A stretch of 64,000 nt of DNA from contig OY781040.1 in NCBI GenBank assembly GCA_963676095.1, positions 1,364,001 to 1,428,000 on the forward strand. The letters are read 5' to 3'. The position numbers and the translations under genes are program-made. Of this stretch, positions 63,988-64,000 are shown piece after piece (position 1 is the first letter of the stretch; each line of letters begins with the position of its first letter). A model generated the notes under the pieces. That model searched no databases. It was given only the letters and a program-made list of their open reading frames with translations, and had not been told where the DNA came from. The stretch comes from G963676095 sp963676095. Lineage in GTDB: Bacteria; Bacteroidota; Bacteroidia; Bacteroidales; Prolixibacteraceae.

Positions 63988-64000
63988 ATAAAATAAGGAA

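Overview
The window is a stretch of a Bacteroidota chromosome, most likely of the Bacteroidales/Marinilabiliales type. Four things point there. Many genes are preceded by the Bacteroidota -7 element TAnnTTTG, with little Shine-Dalgarno signal. Several families are typical of the phylum: a Porin_10-like porin, a DUF4251 protein, a fused alpha/beta 2-oxoacid dehydrogenase E1, an UpxY-type NusG paralogue, and a LysRS with a C-terminal extension. The mreBCD-mrdA-rodA order fits. Genes are densely packed on both strands, mostly housekeeping. No rRNA, tRNA, CRISPR array, insertion sequence or prophage was seen.

Layout. 1-2.6 kb: 5' part of an adenine deaminase gene, an AAA-ATPase/PD-(D/E)XK protein, and an AT-rich repeat patch between two near-identical terminators. 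2.6-8.7 kb: a 2-oxoacid dehydrogenase operon (E2-E3-fused E1) divergent from a GntR/HutC regulator, with a palindromic operator candidate between them. 8.7-11.4 kb: a candidate small structured RNA, aspartate kinase, and an RRM plus cold-shock gene pair. 11.5-17.4 kb: parE-parC-aroK-metallo-hydrolase on the minus strand. 17.6-25.1 kb: DUF308 membrane protein, porin, MltF, Nudix, LolC/E-like permease, LPG-synthase/flippase-like protein. 25.3-28.7 kb: rsmA, a RimB-like retropepsin, rimK and an aspartoacylase-like gene. 29-36.3 kb: purH and the rod-shape/elongasome operon mreB-mreC-mreD-mrdA-rodA. 36.4-40.6 kb: two tandem DUF3857/transglutaminase-like exported proteins.

40.7-42.1 kb is a gene-free block of three tandem arrays (23-bp x7, 8-bp x8, 119-bp x7.4). 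It ends inside a truncated acpH gene. 42-47.5 kb: DMT transporter, then lysS-gpsA-pgi. As given, lysS is broken by two +1 shifts in G/C runs. 47.7-55.3 kb: recJ, uracil-type permease, DUF4251, acyltransferase, a helix-hairpin-helix/beta-barrel protein, purE. 55.6-60.4 kb: hpt, adk, obg, PAP2 phosphatase and a membrane-anchored MutS-like ATPase. 60.4-64 kb: a surface-polysaccharide locus starts, with a leader, an UpxY antiterminator, and rfbF, an SDR and rfbC-like CDP/dTDP-sugar genes; it continues past the window edge.

The points most worth a second look are the octamer-based repeat block that ends in truncated acpH, the minus-strand structured RNA before lysC, the RimB-RimK-aspartoacylase cluster, the membrane MutS, the HhH-barrel protein, and the doubly frameshifted lysS. 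All functions are read from sequence motifs and remembered family features; no database search was run.
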